Shown: positions 1-8,845 of the stretch, one piece after another
Layout of the letters: every line of letters begins with the position of its first letter
Position numbering within the stretch: the first letter of the stretch is position 1
DNA from: Pseudomonadota bacterium
GTDB lineage: Bacteria > Myxococcota_A > Polyangia > Polyangiales > JAKSBK01
Reading direction: 5' to 3'
Assembly (NCBI GenBank): GCA_022361155.1
Contig: JAKSBK010000507.1
Coordinates: 1 to 33,925 of the forward strand
DNA: 33,925 nt
Translations under genes and position numbers: made by a program
Notes under the pieces: model-generated
The model's database searches: none
Told to the model about the DNA's origin: nothing
The model's input: the letters and a program-made list of their open reading frames with translations, nothing else

Positions 1-83
1 GCGCGTCAACGCACGTACTGGTCAAGAAAACGGTCGCAGCGCTGGATCATCTCGTCGCCATCGCCGTCGGCGAAGCCCGTTGA
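1..83 (+). CDS. C-terminal tail of an unidentified protein (cut by left edge)
   Basis: The third reading frame is open from the left edge and ends with TGA at 81-83. It encodes about 26 residues rich in Val, Ala and Leu (ending LDHLVAIAVGEAR) that look like a normal helical protein end. The other two forward frames give basic, low-quality peptides here. The gene would lie just upstream of the GH36 gene on the same strand, so the two may be cotranscribed. Too little is visible to name a family, and chance cannot be excluded for so short a piece. Confidence 0.4.
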   Translation, partial: ASTHVLVKKTVAALDHLVAIAVGEAR

Positions 84-121
84 GAAAGCTGCGCCCTTCG
101 GCTAGGTTGGGCGCTCCGCCA

Positions 122-2101
122 ATGGCGCCCCGTCTTTTTGACCCCAACCTCTACCGAGCTCGCGCCGACTACCGCATCAACGGGGTCAGGCGACGTCTGG
201 TCATCGATGTGGATCCCCCCGCGCGGGGCGAGGAGGTCCTTGAGCGAACGAACGACGACATCGGTGTCACGCTCAGGTTCCTGCACGAGCCACACGGATT
301 GCTGGTGCAGCCCCAGGTGGTGGCGCTGCGCCCGAATGTCGCCCTGGATCGCGTAGAACCGCTGGTGCTCGAGCAGCGCGGCACTCGAAAGCTGCGTTTC
401 TTCAGGCAGGGCTGGCAAACCTGGTCCGGTACGTCCAGCTTTGGCACGAACGTAGCCGAACCCCGGCCCCGAGGGCGCTGGTTGGGTGAGATCACACGCC
501 ATTGCGCTGCACCCAACGACGTAGCGATCGGCCACTTCAACTCCGAGCTCTGCACCTGCGCCTGCGATCTGGCCGAGCGGCGTTCGGTCGTCCTCGGCTA
601 CCTCACCACACGCTCGCAGTTCGGGGGCTTCGAGATCTTCGCCGAAGACCCGATGCGCACACGCATTGTCGCCAGGCTGCCTTTTGAGGGCGCCGCCATC
701 GAACCTCACCAGATACGCGCGTGTGAAACGCTGCTCGTCCTTTGGGGAGAAGACCCAGCGGAGTTGCTCGAGCTGTTCGCGAGCCGACTGGGGCGACGCA
801 TGTCGGCACGCGTGCCGCGAGCTCGCCCGGTCGCATGGTGCTCTGCTCACGCCTTCCCAAACATCGATGAGGAGCTCGCGCTGCAGTGTTTGGAGCGTGC
901 ATCCGCAGGCACCGAGGGAATCCCTCTTGAACAGTTCCGTCTGGCGCAGGGCTATCAGCTGGCGATCGGCGACTGGTTGCGCGCGAACGACGGTTTTTCA
1001 AGCGGCATGGCCCGCATGGCAGATGAGATCCGGCGCCGCAACATGACGCCTGGCATATGGCTCGCACCCTTCATAGCTCGCCCCGAAGCGTCGGTGGTAC
1101 GCGACCGGCCGGAGTGGTTCTTGAAAGGACCCAGGGGCGAGCTCCGGCGCGCGGTCTACAACCCAGCCTGGGGCAAGTTGAGCGCCGCAAAGGCGCTCGA
1201 CACCACGCATCCGGGCGCGCTGGCATGGGTGGCGCGTACGGTTCGCACGCTCGCTTTGGAGTGGGGATTTCACGTGCTCGAGCTCGATTTCTTGTTCGCT
1301 GCAACCTTGCCGGGGCGTCGGCACGACCCCTCGGCGACCGGCGCCCAGGCGCTACGCACAGGACTCGAGGTCATCCGCGAAGCGGTCGGGGATCAGGTGC
1401 ACCTGGTCGCCAGCGGTTGCCCGCTGGGTCCGGCCGTGGGTCTGGTCGACAGCATGCGCACGGGCCCCGACGTCGCACCCACCTGGAGCGACTGGCTCGT
1501 GCAGCGCTTGGGTGGCAACTACGAGCTGTTCCCGTCGACACGAAACGCTATTCGCAATGCGCTCGGCCGTACGTTCATGCACGGAAGACTGTGGCACAAC
1601 GACCCCGACAGCGTGCTGCCGGGAGACCAGGGCCTGGCATTGGGCGTCGAGGAAGCCCGAACACTGGCCACAGTGGGTGCGCTGACCGGAGGCTCGCTTG
1701 TGATCTCGCGAGATCTCGCCTCGGTTCCACAAGGCCGCATGGAGATCGTGCAACAGGTACTTGCTATCCAGGATACCCTGGCCGTCCCGACCTCAACCCG
1801 TTGCCTGGACCTTCTGGCACACGATTTTCCGCGACTGCTTTGGGCCGCGCGAAGCGATGGCGGCGGCTATCTAGCTGTCCTCAATCCACACGACGAAGCG
1901 CGGAAGATCGGACTGGCGCTCGATGCTTACCCATTGCTGGAGCAGCAGCTACGGGAAGGCGACGAGCTCCACGATGTGTGGACACACCGAAAGTACGCGG
2001 TGCGCAATCACGGACTCGACCTCGGCCTCCTACCCAAACACGCCGTCCGCCTGCTGCCCGTCGGCGGCGCCAACCCCCGCACGACGCCGCGCAAAACCTA
2101 G
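122..2101 (+). CDS. GH36-family alpha-galactosidase-like glycoside hydrolase
   Basis: Retaining glycoside hydrolase of the alpha-galactosidase (GH36/clan GH-D) type, expected to hydrolyse terminal alpha-galactosides. Positions below count from the upstream TTG at 80. An N-terminal beta-sandwich region precedes the barrel. The GIWLAPF strand is at 325-331, the likely nucleophile is Asp403 in HVLELDFLF, and the likely acid/base is Asp464 in SMRTGPDVAP. A WHNDPD motif (505-510) is typical of the family. ATG 122 is chosen because it starts cleanly before the conserved domain; TTG 80 would overlap the TGA of the upstream frame. Neither start has a good Shine-Dalgarno sequence. No signal peptide is visible, so it is probably cytoplasmic. 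The stop codon TAG lies in the CTAG that borders a short inverted-repeat element. Substrate specificity cannot be read from sequence. Confidence 0.85.
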   Translation: MAPRLFDPNLYRARADYRINGVRRRLVIDVDPPARGEEVLERTNDDIGVTLRFLHEPHGLLVQPQVVALRPNVALDRVEPLVLEQRGTRKLRFFRQGWQTWSGTSSFGTNVAEPRPRGRWLGEITRHCAAPNDVAIGHFNSELCTCACDLAERRSVVLGYLTTRSQFGGFEIFAEDPMRTRIVARLPFEGAAIEPHQIRACETLLVLWGEDPAELLELFASRLGRRMSARVPRARPVAWCSAHAFPNIDEELALQCLERASAGTEGIPLEQFRLAQGYQLAIGDWLRANDGFSSGMARMADEIRRRNMTPGIWLAPFIARPEASVVRDRPEWFLKGPRGELRRAVYNPAWGKLSAAKALDTTHPGALAWVARTVRTLALEWGFHVLELDFLFAATLPGRRHDPSATGAQALRTGLEVIREAVGDQVHLVASGCPLGPAVGLVDSMRTGPDVAPTWSDWLVQRLGGNYELFPSTRNAIRNALGRTFMHGRLWHNDPDSVLPGDQGLALGVEEARTLATVGALTGGSLVISRDLASVPQGRMEIVQQVLAIQDTLAVPTSTRCLDLLAHDFPRLLWAARSDGGGYLAVLNPHDEARKIGLALDAYPLLEQQLREGDELHDVWTHRKYAVRNHGLDLGLLPKHAVRLLPVGGANPRTTPRKT

Positions 2102-2281
2102 TACCGCTTGCCAGGGATTGTGATCGATTGGCGTCGAGGGCTGTCGGTCGCTGGCAAGGCGCACCAACGAAGACTGCGGTTCATTTCAATGCTGTGCAGC
2201 GCATATTCGAGGAGGTGCAACACTGCCAGCGGCCGTCAGAGCCGGCTGGAATCCACCATAATCCCTGGCAAGCGGTACTAG
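2098..2281. mobile_element. Miniature inverted-repeat element (MITE-like), CTAG-flanked
   Basis: Two inverted 21-bp ends, 2102-2122 (TACCGCTTGCCAGGGATT...) and 2257-2277, match at 20 of 21 positions when one is reverse-complemented. Each is bordered outside by CTAG (2098-2101 and 2278-2281), which could be a 4-bp target duplication or part of the repeat. The 176-bp element has no credible ORF, so it would be non-autonomous. It fills the space between the convergent GH36 and ligA stop codons almost exactly. Some IS5-family subgroups duplicate YTAR targets such as CTAG, so an IS5-like transposase could be the mobiliser; that is inference. There is only one copy in this window. Confidence 0.6.
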
Positions 2282-2288
2282 TGCTCGT

Positions 2289-4307
2289 TCATCCCAAACT
2301 GATGCCGCGATCGAAGAGCAGCTTGATCCACTCCTGCTCGGTCAAGACCACGAGCCCCAGCTGCTTTGCTCTGCTGTACTTTGTTCCTGGATCGGCTCCC
2401 GCAACCACGTAGTCCACGCCCTTGCTGACGGAACTGACGACGCGACCCCCATGCTGCCGGGTCAGCGCCTGGGCCTCACGACGCGACAGGCGCACGAGCG
2501 AACCCGTGAACACGAAACTGAGGTCGCGCAGCTGCTCGTGCTGCAAGCCGGGAGCGTCTTGCAGGATGACACGATCCAGCAGCGCATCTACCATGGCTGC
2601 GTTATTGGGATCCGAGAAGAAGGTGCAAATAGCTTCAGCCATGCGCGGTCCGAGCCCAGGCACTGACTGCAGGCCCTCGACGTCGGCTCGCCTCAAGGCG
2701 GACAGCGAATGGAAGTGGGCGGCCAGGCTGCGGGCCACGGTCACCCCTACCTCCGGAATGCCCAGCGCGTAAAGAAAACGCGCCAGATCCACGCGAGAAG
2801 CCCGGCGGATCGCCTCGAGCAAGTTGGTGGCCGACTTGTGAGCGAATCCCTCCAGGCAAAGCAGCGGAGCTTCGCGAAGCTCGAAAAGGTCGGGCAACCG
2901 CTTCACCAAACCGGCGTCGACCAGAAGTCGAGCCGTTTCCTCACCGAGACCCGCGATATCGAGCGCGTCTCGCGACGCGAAGTGCGTGAGGCGGCCTGCG
3001 CGCTGGGCCGGGCAGTCGAAGCTGCTGGTGCACACCGTGAACGGTCCACGATCCGCGAGCCGGCGTCCACAAGACGGACAGGCATCGGGCATGCGAAAGG
3101 CAGGGCCGCGCTGGACCCCCGGCTCGATGACCCGCTCCAGGATCTGCGGAATCACGTCGCCCGCGCGCTGCACCCGGACCATGTCACCGACGCGAACGTC
3201 CTTGCGCTCCACTTCCTCCCTGTTGTGCAGCGAGGCACGAGAGACCATAACCCCGGAAAGCTCCACCGGACGCAGGACAGCTACAGGCGTCACGACGCCC
3301 GTTCGGCCCACGCTGGCGATGATCTCCAAAACTCGGGTCTGCTCACGCCGAGGCAAAAACTTGTGCGCGTACGCCCAACGAGGATGGCGCGCAGTCGAAC
3401 CCACGCTGGACCGATGCTTCAGCGAATCCAGCTTGATCACGATACCGTCGATCTCGTAGTCGAGGCGATCGCGCTCACGCTGCATCGCCCCGTGGTAAGT
3501 CAGGATCTCGTCGACGCTGCGCGCGCGCTCGAGTCGGTCGCTGATCTTGAGACCCCACTGTCTTAGCGCATGATGAACCTGCCACTGTGTCTGCAGCTCG
3601 GGCCCGTCGCTCATGGCGAGCACGTCGTAGAAGACGATGTCGAGCGGCCTGCTCGCCGATATGCGTGGATCGAGCTGGCGCAGAGAGCCCGCCGCGGCGT
3701 TGCGCGGGTTGGCAAAAGGCGTCTTGCCTTGCTCTAGCAGCGACGCGTTCAGCTGCCCGAACGGGCCAAAGCGCATGATCACTTCGCCTCTGAGTGACAG
3801 GAACGCCGGGATGGCCAGCGAAACGCTACGCAAGCGTAGGGCCAAGCTCGCTATGGTGCGCACGTTCTGGGTGACCGCCTCACCCCGAACGCCGTCGCCC
3901 CGAGTCACTGCTCGCGCCAGAGAACCGCGTTCGTAAACCACCTCCACGGATGCGCCGTCGAGCTTGGGCTCCAGCACGTAGCACACGCGGTCCTCGTCCA
4001 GCAGCCTACGCAAGCGCTCATCGAAGCGCCTGAGCCCTGCCTCTTGCCTGTCAGAGTTGAGGCTCAGCATCGGTGCTGCGTGATCCCGCGTAGGAAAGGA
4101 ATCGAGCGGCGCGCCGGGGACCTTCTGGGAAGGCGAATCCGCAGCCACAAGCTGGGGGAAACGATGCTCGAGCTCGACGAGCTCCCTGAAAAGCTCGTCG
4201 TAGCGCTCGTCGGAGATCTCCGGACGATCGGTAACGTAGTACAGGTAGTCGTGCCGGCGGATCTCCGCCCGCAGCAGCTCCAGGCGCTCGCTGGCTTGTT
4301 CTTTCAT
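2289..4307 (-). CDS. ligA: NAD-dependent DNA ligase LigA
   Basis: Essential ligase that seals nicks using NAD+ as AMP donor in replication and repair. The protein is 672 residues, the usual LigA length. Adenylation Lys115 lies in EPKLDG, the same position as in E. coli. The order is Ia domain, nucleotidyltransferase domain, OB fold, a four-Cys zinc site (Cys410, 413, 426, 432), helix-hairpin-helix repeats (about 445-570) and a C-terminal BRCT domain (about 595-670, TGSLVRLSRREA). The frame stays open to 4670, but homology starts at MKEQASERLE, so ATG 4307 is chosen; the upstream part is low-quality out-of-phase sequence across the end of the folB-like gene. It lies 82 bp downstream of that gene on the same strand, so cotranscription is likely. 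Confidence 0.97.
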   Translation of the reverse strand: MKEQASERLELLRAEIRRHDYLYYVTDRPEISDERYDELFRELVELEHRFPQLVAADSPSQKVPGAPLDSFPTRDHAAPMLSLNSDRQEAGLRRFDERLRRLLDEDRVCYVLEPKLDGASVEVVYERGSLARAVTRGDGVRGEAVTQNVRTIASLALRLRSVSLAIPAFLSLRGEVIMRFGPFGQLNASLLEQGKTPFANPRNAAAGSLRQLDPRISASRPLDIVFYDVLAMSDGPELQTQWQVHHALRQWGLKISDRLERARSVDEILTYHGAMQRERDRLDYEIDGIVIKLDSLKHRSSVGSTARHPRWAYAHKFLPRREQTRVLEIIASVGRTGVVTPVAVLRPVELSGVMVSRASLHNREEVERKDVRVGDMVRVQRAGDVIPQILERVIEPGVQRGPAFRMPDACPSCGRRLADRGPFTVCTSSFDCPAQRAGRLTHFASRDALDIAGLGEETARLLVDAGLVKRLPDLFELREAPLLCLEGFAHKSATNLLEAIRRASRVDLARFLYALGIPEVGVTVARSLAAHFHSLSALRRADVEGLQSVPGLGPRMAEAICTFFSDPNNAAMVDALLDRVILQDAPGLQHEQLRDLSFVFTGSLVRLSRREAQALTRQHGGRVVSSVSKGVDYVVAGADPGTKYSRAKQLGLVVLTEQEWIKLLFDRGISLG

Positions 4308-4389
4308 GCGGCGTTCGTGCACGCTGCTCCCGGACGCGCCAGGCCAGCCCGCACCGTGTTCGCGGCCCGCGCCGGCGCCGGCTTGGCCA

Positions 4390-5139
4390 TCACTCGATCC
4401 ACACGTATTCGGGCTTGATCTCCCGCATGTCCGAGCGTTGCTGCGGCACGGGGATCTCATCCTCCTCGATGAAGCGCGGCGCATCCACACACAGGATCGT
4501 CTGATAGCGGTCGGTGGGGTTCTTGTAGCCGTGCGGCGCGCCAAGGGGCCAGCGATGAACGGCGCGCGGCGGTGCAGCCCGGCTCTGGCATACGAGCCCA
4601 TGGGTGAGCACCATCTCCACCTCCCGCATCCGGCGGTGCAAATGCAACGGGATCTCAGCCCCGGGGGCAACGTTCAAACGATAAACCCCGGCGCCCTTGG
4701 TTTCGTGTACCACATCGACGACACCGAACGGCCGCTGCTCCTGGCGCAAGCGCACCTCGGCGGCGCGACGCCGCAGGCTCAGCGACGGGGCGGCGCCACC
4801 GGGAAGGGCTCCCGGCTTGGTCAGCCTAATCCAGACTTCACTGATCGCCGAGCGCCGCTCCCCGAGCGAGGGGGGTGCCAGCAGGTAGCGCGCAAGTGTG
4901 TAGGCCGCCGTCTCCAGCATACGAAACCCACAGTAGCGTAATAGAAAAACTATCTCCTCGGAAATACATCTGTAGTCGATAGAGAATCGGAGGCGCTCGC
5001 GCAGCGCGGAAGGCTCCAAATCAAGGTGGCAATCCACGTCGACAACGACTCGCTGCGGAGCCGAGCGCTCCCGTGGGTACACCCCCACGACGCACTCCAC
5101 CTCGAGTCCCTGAATGCTGATGGTATCCGACCGGTTCAT
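4390..5139 (-). CDS. Dihydroneopterin aldolase (FolB) domain fused to a cupin domain
   Basis: Residues 1-115 are a FolB-type domain. Glu24 in GVYPRERSAPQ, Tyr56 in SIDYRCIS and Lys108 in RLTKPGALPG match the catalytic Glu, Tyr and Lys of dihydroneopterin aldolase, which cleaves dihydroneopterin to 6-hydroxymethyl-dihydropterin for folate synthesis. Residues about 135-225 form a cupin: first motif around His166, His168 and Glu175 (IPLHLHRRMREVEMVL), second around PLGAPHGYKN with His203. FolB alone is about 120 residues, so this 249-residue form is a fusion. The cupin is probably a metal-bound small-molecule or regulatory domain; its ligand is unknown. The gene is divergent from the YugP-like protease (66-bp gap) and upstream of ligA. 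The folate function is likely but the role of the cupin is open. Confidence 0.85.
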   Translation of the reverse strand: MNRSDTISIQGLEVECVVGVYPRERSAPQRVVVDVDCHLDLEPSALRERLRFSIDYRCISEEIVFLLRYCGFRMLETAAYTLARYLLAPPSLGERRSAISEVWIRLTKPGALPGGAAPSLSLRRRAAEVRLRQEQRPFGVVDVVHETKGAGVYRLNVAPGAEIPLHLHRRMREVEMVLTHGLVCQSRAAPPRAVHRWPLGAPHGYKNPTDRYQTILCVDAPRFIEEDEIPVPQQRSDMREIKPEYVWIE

Positions 5140-5205
5140 GCGCGTTCGTTGCTGTCAACCCTTGGACCCTTGCCAGGGGCCCGACACGACTTACCTTGCC
5201 GACAA

Positions 5206-5904
5206 ATGATGTACTTCGACCCCATCTACTTCGTGTTTCTGGTGCCTGGCCTGGCTCTGAGCTTCTGGGCCAACGCCAAGGTCAAGTCCACGTTCCGGCG
5301 CTACAGTCAGGTCAGGGCGCGCAGCGGAATGTCGGGGGCGGAGGCTGCGCGTGAGCTGATGCGGCGCAAGGGTATCACGAACGTGCGGGTGGAGCGCGTA
5401 TCGGGGTTTCTCGCGGATCACTACGATCCCTTCCAGCGGGTACTGAGGCTGTCGCCGGATGTCTACGACGGCCGCTCCCTGGCTTCGCTTGGGGTGGCCG
5501 CACACGAAGCCGGGCATGCGATCCAGCACGCCACCGGCTACGGACCTCTCAAGTTCAGGTCCCTCGTGGTCAAGCCGGCAACCATCGGCTCGAACCTGGG
5601 CTTCATCGTGGCCGGGCTCGGCTTCTTCATGCAAGCGTCGGGCCTCATCTGGGTCGGGATCGTCCTGTTCTGCGCCTTCGTGGTATTTACGCTGGTCACC
5701 CTGCCGGTGGAGTTCAACGCATCAAGCCGCGCCGTAGCCGTCTTGAAGGACACGGGCATGATCGCGGCGTCGGAGGTCGCGGGCACCAGCGCGGTGTTGA
5801 ACGCCGCGGCCATGACCTACGTCGCGGCCGCCATCAGCGCGATCCTGCAGTTACTGTATCTCCTGATGCGCGCCGGCGTGCTCGGAGGACGCAGCGACGA
5901 GTAG
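5206..5904 (+). CDS. YugP-family membrane zinc metallopeptidase
   Basis: Predicted integral membrane zinc protease of the YugP/Zn_peptidase_2 family, 232 residues, close to the B. subtilis YugP length (225). Counting from ATG 5206, an N-terminal membrane segment (YFVFLVPGLALSF) is followed by the HEAGH zinc motif at 100-104. A pair of hydrophobic segments follows (about 128-165). A conserved Glu169 in LPVEFNASSRA is the likely third ligand, and another membrane segment lies near the C-terminus. The frame is open upstream to 5026, but that extension runs antisense over the folB-like gene and has no family similarity, so one of the two tandem ATGs at 5206/5209 is the start. No clear Shine-Dalgarno is seen. 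Substrates of this family are not well known. Confidence 0.9.
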   Translation: MMYFDPIYFVFLVPGLALSFWANAKVKSTFRRYSQVRARSGMSGAEAARELMRRKGITNVRVERVSGFLADHYDPFQRVLRLSPDVYDGRSLASLGVAAHEAGHAIQHATGYGPLKFRSLVVKPATIGSNLGFIVAGLGFFMQASGLIWVGIVLFCAFVVFTLVTLPVEFNASSRAVAVLKDTGMIAASEVAGTSAVLNAAAMTYVAAAISAILQLLYLLMRAGVLGGRSDE

Positions 5905-5949
5905 GGCGACTCCCAACGGCGTCCCGTTCGGCATACAGCCGGCCCCGAT

Positions 5950-7782
5950 CTACACGGATGCGGTTGGATCGACCCCATCGGCCTCTGGACCGCGGTCTGG
6001 CTGGGTTGCTTGCTGCTGTTGGGGCAGCGTGATCGTGAACACCGTTTCGCCGGGCCGACTCTCCAGCTCGATCTCACCACCGTGATCCTCGACAACCTTT
6101 CGGACGATCGCCAGCCCAAGGCCGGTGCCACCGCTTGCTCCAAAGCTCGTGAACGACTCGAACATCCGATCGCGGATCTCTGGTGCCACGCCGGGGCCGT
6201 CGTCGCTGAACGTCAATACGAGCGCCCCGTCTTCGGGACGCCTGTCGACCCGAATCGTGAACTTGCCTCCGCCTGCTCCCAGCGCCTGAGCGGCGTTACG
6301 AGCCAGATTGTGCACGGCACGCTGAATCTTGTGCTGGTCGAAGCGCGCGACGCCACGGTAACGCAACTCGAGCGCCACTTCGACACCACGACCGTCAAGC
6401 TCGATCCGCAGCTGCTCAAGCAGCTCCTCGAAGTACTGCACCACGTACACCTTGCGCAGCCAGAGCTGACTGTCCCCGCTCGCGAACGCCAGGATCTCCC
6501 CAGTCATGGCGTTGATGATCTCGACCTGTCTGAGAATGGCCTCGCCGTACTTCTTGAGCTTGTCGGCGTCCGGCTCTTGCCCGACGAAGCGCGCATAGCC
6601 GGAGATCACGGTCATCGGGGTCTTGAGGTCGTGCAGCACGCTCGATAGGAGCTGCCCGATGGTGGACAGTCGCTCCTGCTGCTGACGACTACGGCGGGAA
6701 CGAGCCAGCTGGATTGCCGTCGACACGTGGCCTGCAACGGCCGTGGCCAACTTCAGATCGTCCGCGCTGAATCTGCCCTCGCCCTGGCTCTTGTTGAGCA
6801 GCTCGATCGCGCCTCCCTCGGGAAGCTGCAACGGAACGCACAGCACCGAGCGCGGGTGGTAACCCACTTCGTCGGCGATGGACCTGGAGTGGCGCTCTTC
6901 CTTGTCCACATCGTTGACCACCAGCGGGCTGCCATAGCGTGCTACCCAGCCCCCAATCCCTTCGCCGGCCGGGAGGCGCAGGCGCAGGACTCGCTCGGGA
7001 TCACCTCCCCTTGCATGGCTGAAGCGCATGTCGCCGGTTCGCGCGTCCACCAACATGATGGCGGCCGCCTCCGCATCCATCGCAGCGGTAGTGCGAGCCA
7101 GCACGCCGTCGAGCAGCTCGTCAAGCTCGGTGGCCGTGGCCGACAGCTGCGCCAGCTCGAACAGCAGCTCGAGCTCCTTCACCTTCCGCTCCAGCTGCTC
7201 CTGCGTCTCGAGCAGCTCGATGTTCTTGCCGACCACAGACACGAACAGCTTCGAGTTCTCTATGACCACCGCGGCAGGAGCGGCGAGCGCAGCGAGCATG
7301 GCCTCGTCTTCGACGCCGAAGTAGCCTTGGTGCTTGTTGATCACCTGCAGCACACCGATCACGCGGCCGTGGTGGTTGCGCATGGGCACGCCGAGCACCG
7401 AGCGAGGATCCAACTGAGCAACGGGATCCAGGTCCGTGCTGAAGCGAGGATCTCGCCGAGCGTCCTTGACGTTCAGGGCCCGTCCTTGTGCCGAGACCCA
7501 GCCGGCAAGGCCCGCGCCCGACTTCAAGCGCGACTCGCGCATGGCACCATCGTCGCCCACCTTGCACCAGAGCTCGCTGCCGTCGTCCTCGAGAACGTAC
7601 AAGAGCGCGCGCTCGCTATCCATCACACTCGCGACGCGGGCAAGCAGCACCCCGAGCAGCTGGTCCAAGTCCAGCGTCGAACCGAGCGCCAGTCCGATAT
7701 CACGCAACGCCCGCAGCTTGCCCTTTTCGCGCGCAAGCTGATCGCGCAGTTGACCCACGGCTGAATCGCCGACTTCGGACAT
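5950..7782 (-). CDS. GAF-GAF sensor histidine kinase
   Basis: Two-component sensor kinase, 610 residues, with no membrane segment or signal peptide, so probably a soluble sensor. The order is a GAF domain (about 37-180), a coiled-coil linker (185-215), a second GAF (about 216-360), a HisKA dimerisation helix with the phospho-acceptor His384 in SVLHDLKTP, and a HATPase domain. The HATPase shows an N box (HNLARNAAQAL, 491-501), a G1 box (DDGPG, 527-531) and a G2 box (GGTGLGLAIV, 551-560). GAF ligands cannot be read. The start MSEVGDSAV is preferred over the open frame to 7914 because GGGAGA lies about 12 nt upstream and the extension is low-complexity Arg-rich sequence. No response regulator is adjacent. 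It follows parA-parB on the same strand after a 158-bp gap. Confidence 0.93.
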   Translation of the reverse strand: MSEVGDSAVGQLRDQLAREKGKLRALRDIGLALGSTLDLDQLLGVLLARVASVMDSERALLYVLEDDGSELWCKVGDDGAMRESRLKSGAGLAGWVSAQGRALNVKDARRDPRFSTDLDPVAQLDPRSVLGVPMRNHHGRVIGVLQVINKHQGYFGVEDEAMLAALAAPAAVVIENSKLFVSVVGKNIELLETQEQLERKVKELELLFELAQLSATATELDELLDGVLARTTAAMDAEAAAIMLVDARTGDMRFSHARGGDPERVLRLRLPAGEGIGGWVARYGSPLVVNDVDKEERHSRSIADEVGYHPRSVLCVPLQLPEGGAIELLNKSQGEGRFSADDLKLATAVAGHVSTAIQLARSRRSRQQQERLSTIGQLLSSVLHDLKTPMTVISGYARFVGQEPDADKLKKYGEAILRQVEIINAMTGEILAFASGDSQLWLRKVYVVQYFEELLEQLRIELDGRGVEVALELRYRGVARFDQHKIQRAVHNLARNAAQALGAGGGKFTIRVDRRPEDGALVLTFSDDGPGVAPEIRDRMFESFTSFGASGGTGLGLAIVRKVVEDHGGEIELESRPGETVFTITLPQQQQATQPDRGPEADGVDPTASV

Positions 7783-7940
7783 ACTCGACTCGAGTCTCCC
7801 ACAAGGCGATGAACACCCGCAACGTGCTTGCCGTCTTCCGCCTCGGTCCCTATTTGCTGTCGTTGGCCGGCTCGGGCTGCGCCCACGATCCGTTGCTGTA
7901 TGGGTTCCATTCAAGGAGCAGGACGCGGCAGACGGTTGAA

Positions 7941-8792
7941 CTACTGGTCCATGAAACGGTCAAGCAACCTATCCAGCTCTTCGTAGCTTGAGAAACTGAC
8001 CTTCACGTGTCCGCGTCCGCGCCGATCCGAAATGACGGTTCTGGCGCCGAGGGAGCGCGAGAGTCGATCCTCCAGATCGCGTACATTGGCACTCTTGGCC
8101 GAGCCGCTCTTGGCGGGCGGCTCGGGCGTGCGTGCAGCAGCGCGAGCCTGACGCTCGGTTTCTCGCACGCTCCACCCCTTCTGTATCGCCTGGCGGGCCA
8201 AGCGCGAAACCAGCGCGCCTCTCCCGGCAAGCGTGAGCAAGGCGCGCCCGTGACCCTCGGACAAGTCGCCCTGCTCGATTCGGTCGAGCACGTCGAGGGG
8301 TAGCTTCAGCAGCCTCAACGAGTTGGCGACGGTCGATCGATCGCGACCGACCAGTTTCGCAATCGACTCCTGTGTCTGGCCGTGTTCGTCAATGAGCCGC
8401 TGAAAGGCGCGGGCGGTCTCCGTTGGATTGAGATCTTCGCGCTGCAGATTCTCCACCAGCGCGGCCTGGTAGGCATCGCCGCTCGACATCTCCCGAGCGA
8501 TCACCGGGACTTCGTGCAGGCCAGCCTTTTGGGCTGCCCTCCAGCGCCGTTCTCCGGCGACGATCTCGTACCCTCCAGCCGTCCGGCGCCGGACCAAGAT
8601 AGGCTCCAGCATGCCCACGCTCTGGATCGAATCGGCGAGTTCGCCCAGCGTCGCGTCATCGAAGCTGGTTCGCGGTTGGACCCGTGCCGGATGCAATCGC
8701 TCGATAGGGGCGTAGAAAGCGTCGATGTTGCTGCTATCAGGCTCGGCCGCGAACAGGGCGTCGAGGCCACGTCCTAACGGCTGTCGCTTCAT
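7941..8792 (-). CDS. parB: Chromosome partitioning protein ParB
   Basis: CTP-dependent DNA clamp that loads at parS sites and spreads to organise the origin region for segregation by ParA. It has 283 residues from ATG 8792 (an ATG three codons earlier at 8801 is possible). The N-terminus KRQPLGRGLDALF is the ParA-stimulating, Spo0J-type tail. The CTP-binding box GERRWRA is at 80-86 and ENLQRE at 114-119. A helix-turn-helix for parS (about 140-162, IAKLVGRDRSTVANSLRLL) follows, with an Ala/Pro/Lys linker and a C-terminal dimerisation segment (about 238-283). It lies 53 bp downstream of parA, forming the usual parAB operon. Confidence 0.96.
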   Translation of the reverse strand: MKRQPLGRGLDALFAAEPDSSNIDAFYAPIERLHPARVQPRTSFDDATLGELADSIQSVGMLEPILVRRRTAGGYEIVAGERRWRAAQKAGLHEVPVIAREMSSGDAYQAALVENLQREDLNPTETARAFQRLIDEHGQTQESIAKLVGRDRSTVANSLRLLKLPLDVLDRIEQGDLSEGHGRALLTLAGRGALVSRLARQAIQKGWSVRETERQARAAARTPEPPAKSGSAKSANVRDLEDRLSRSLGARTVISDRRGRGHVKVSFSSYEELDRLLDRFMDQ

Positions 8793-8845
8793 TGCAGGCA
8801 TAGAACACGTTGCGGCGGACTAGTGTCTTTTTCTGTTCCAGGACT

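Noticed and set aside
1268-1278. TTTCACGTGC as a possible parS site
   Set aside because: Lacks the symmetrical second half of the usual parS palindrome and lies inside the GH36 coding region; no other CACGTG in the window fits.
1057-2412. Plus-strand open frame of 451 codons over the GH36 gene
   Set aside because: It is Arg/Gly/Pro-rich with no domain, overlaps the well-supported GH36 frame and runs through the inverted-repeat element; it is a shadow frame.
6727-7764. Plus-strand frame of 345 codons antisense to the histidine kinase
   Set aside because: His/Gln/Ala-rich shadow of the GAF coding region with no motif or ribosome binding site.
7809-7991. Plus-strand frame with a lipoprotein-like start (LLSLAGSGC) in the HK-parB gap
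   Set aside because: No good ribosome binding site, and it runs antisense into the parB end; the signal-like stretch is probably chance.
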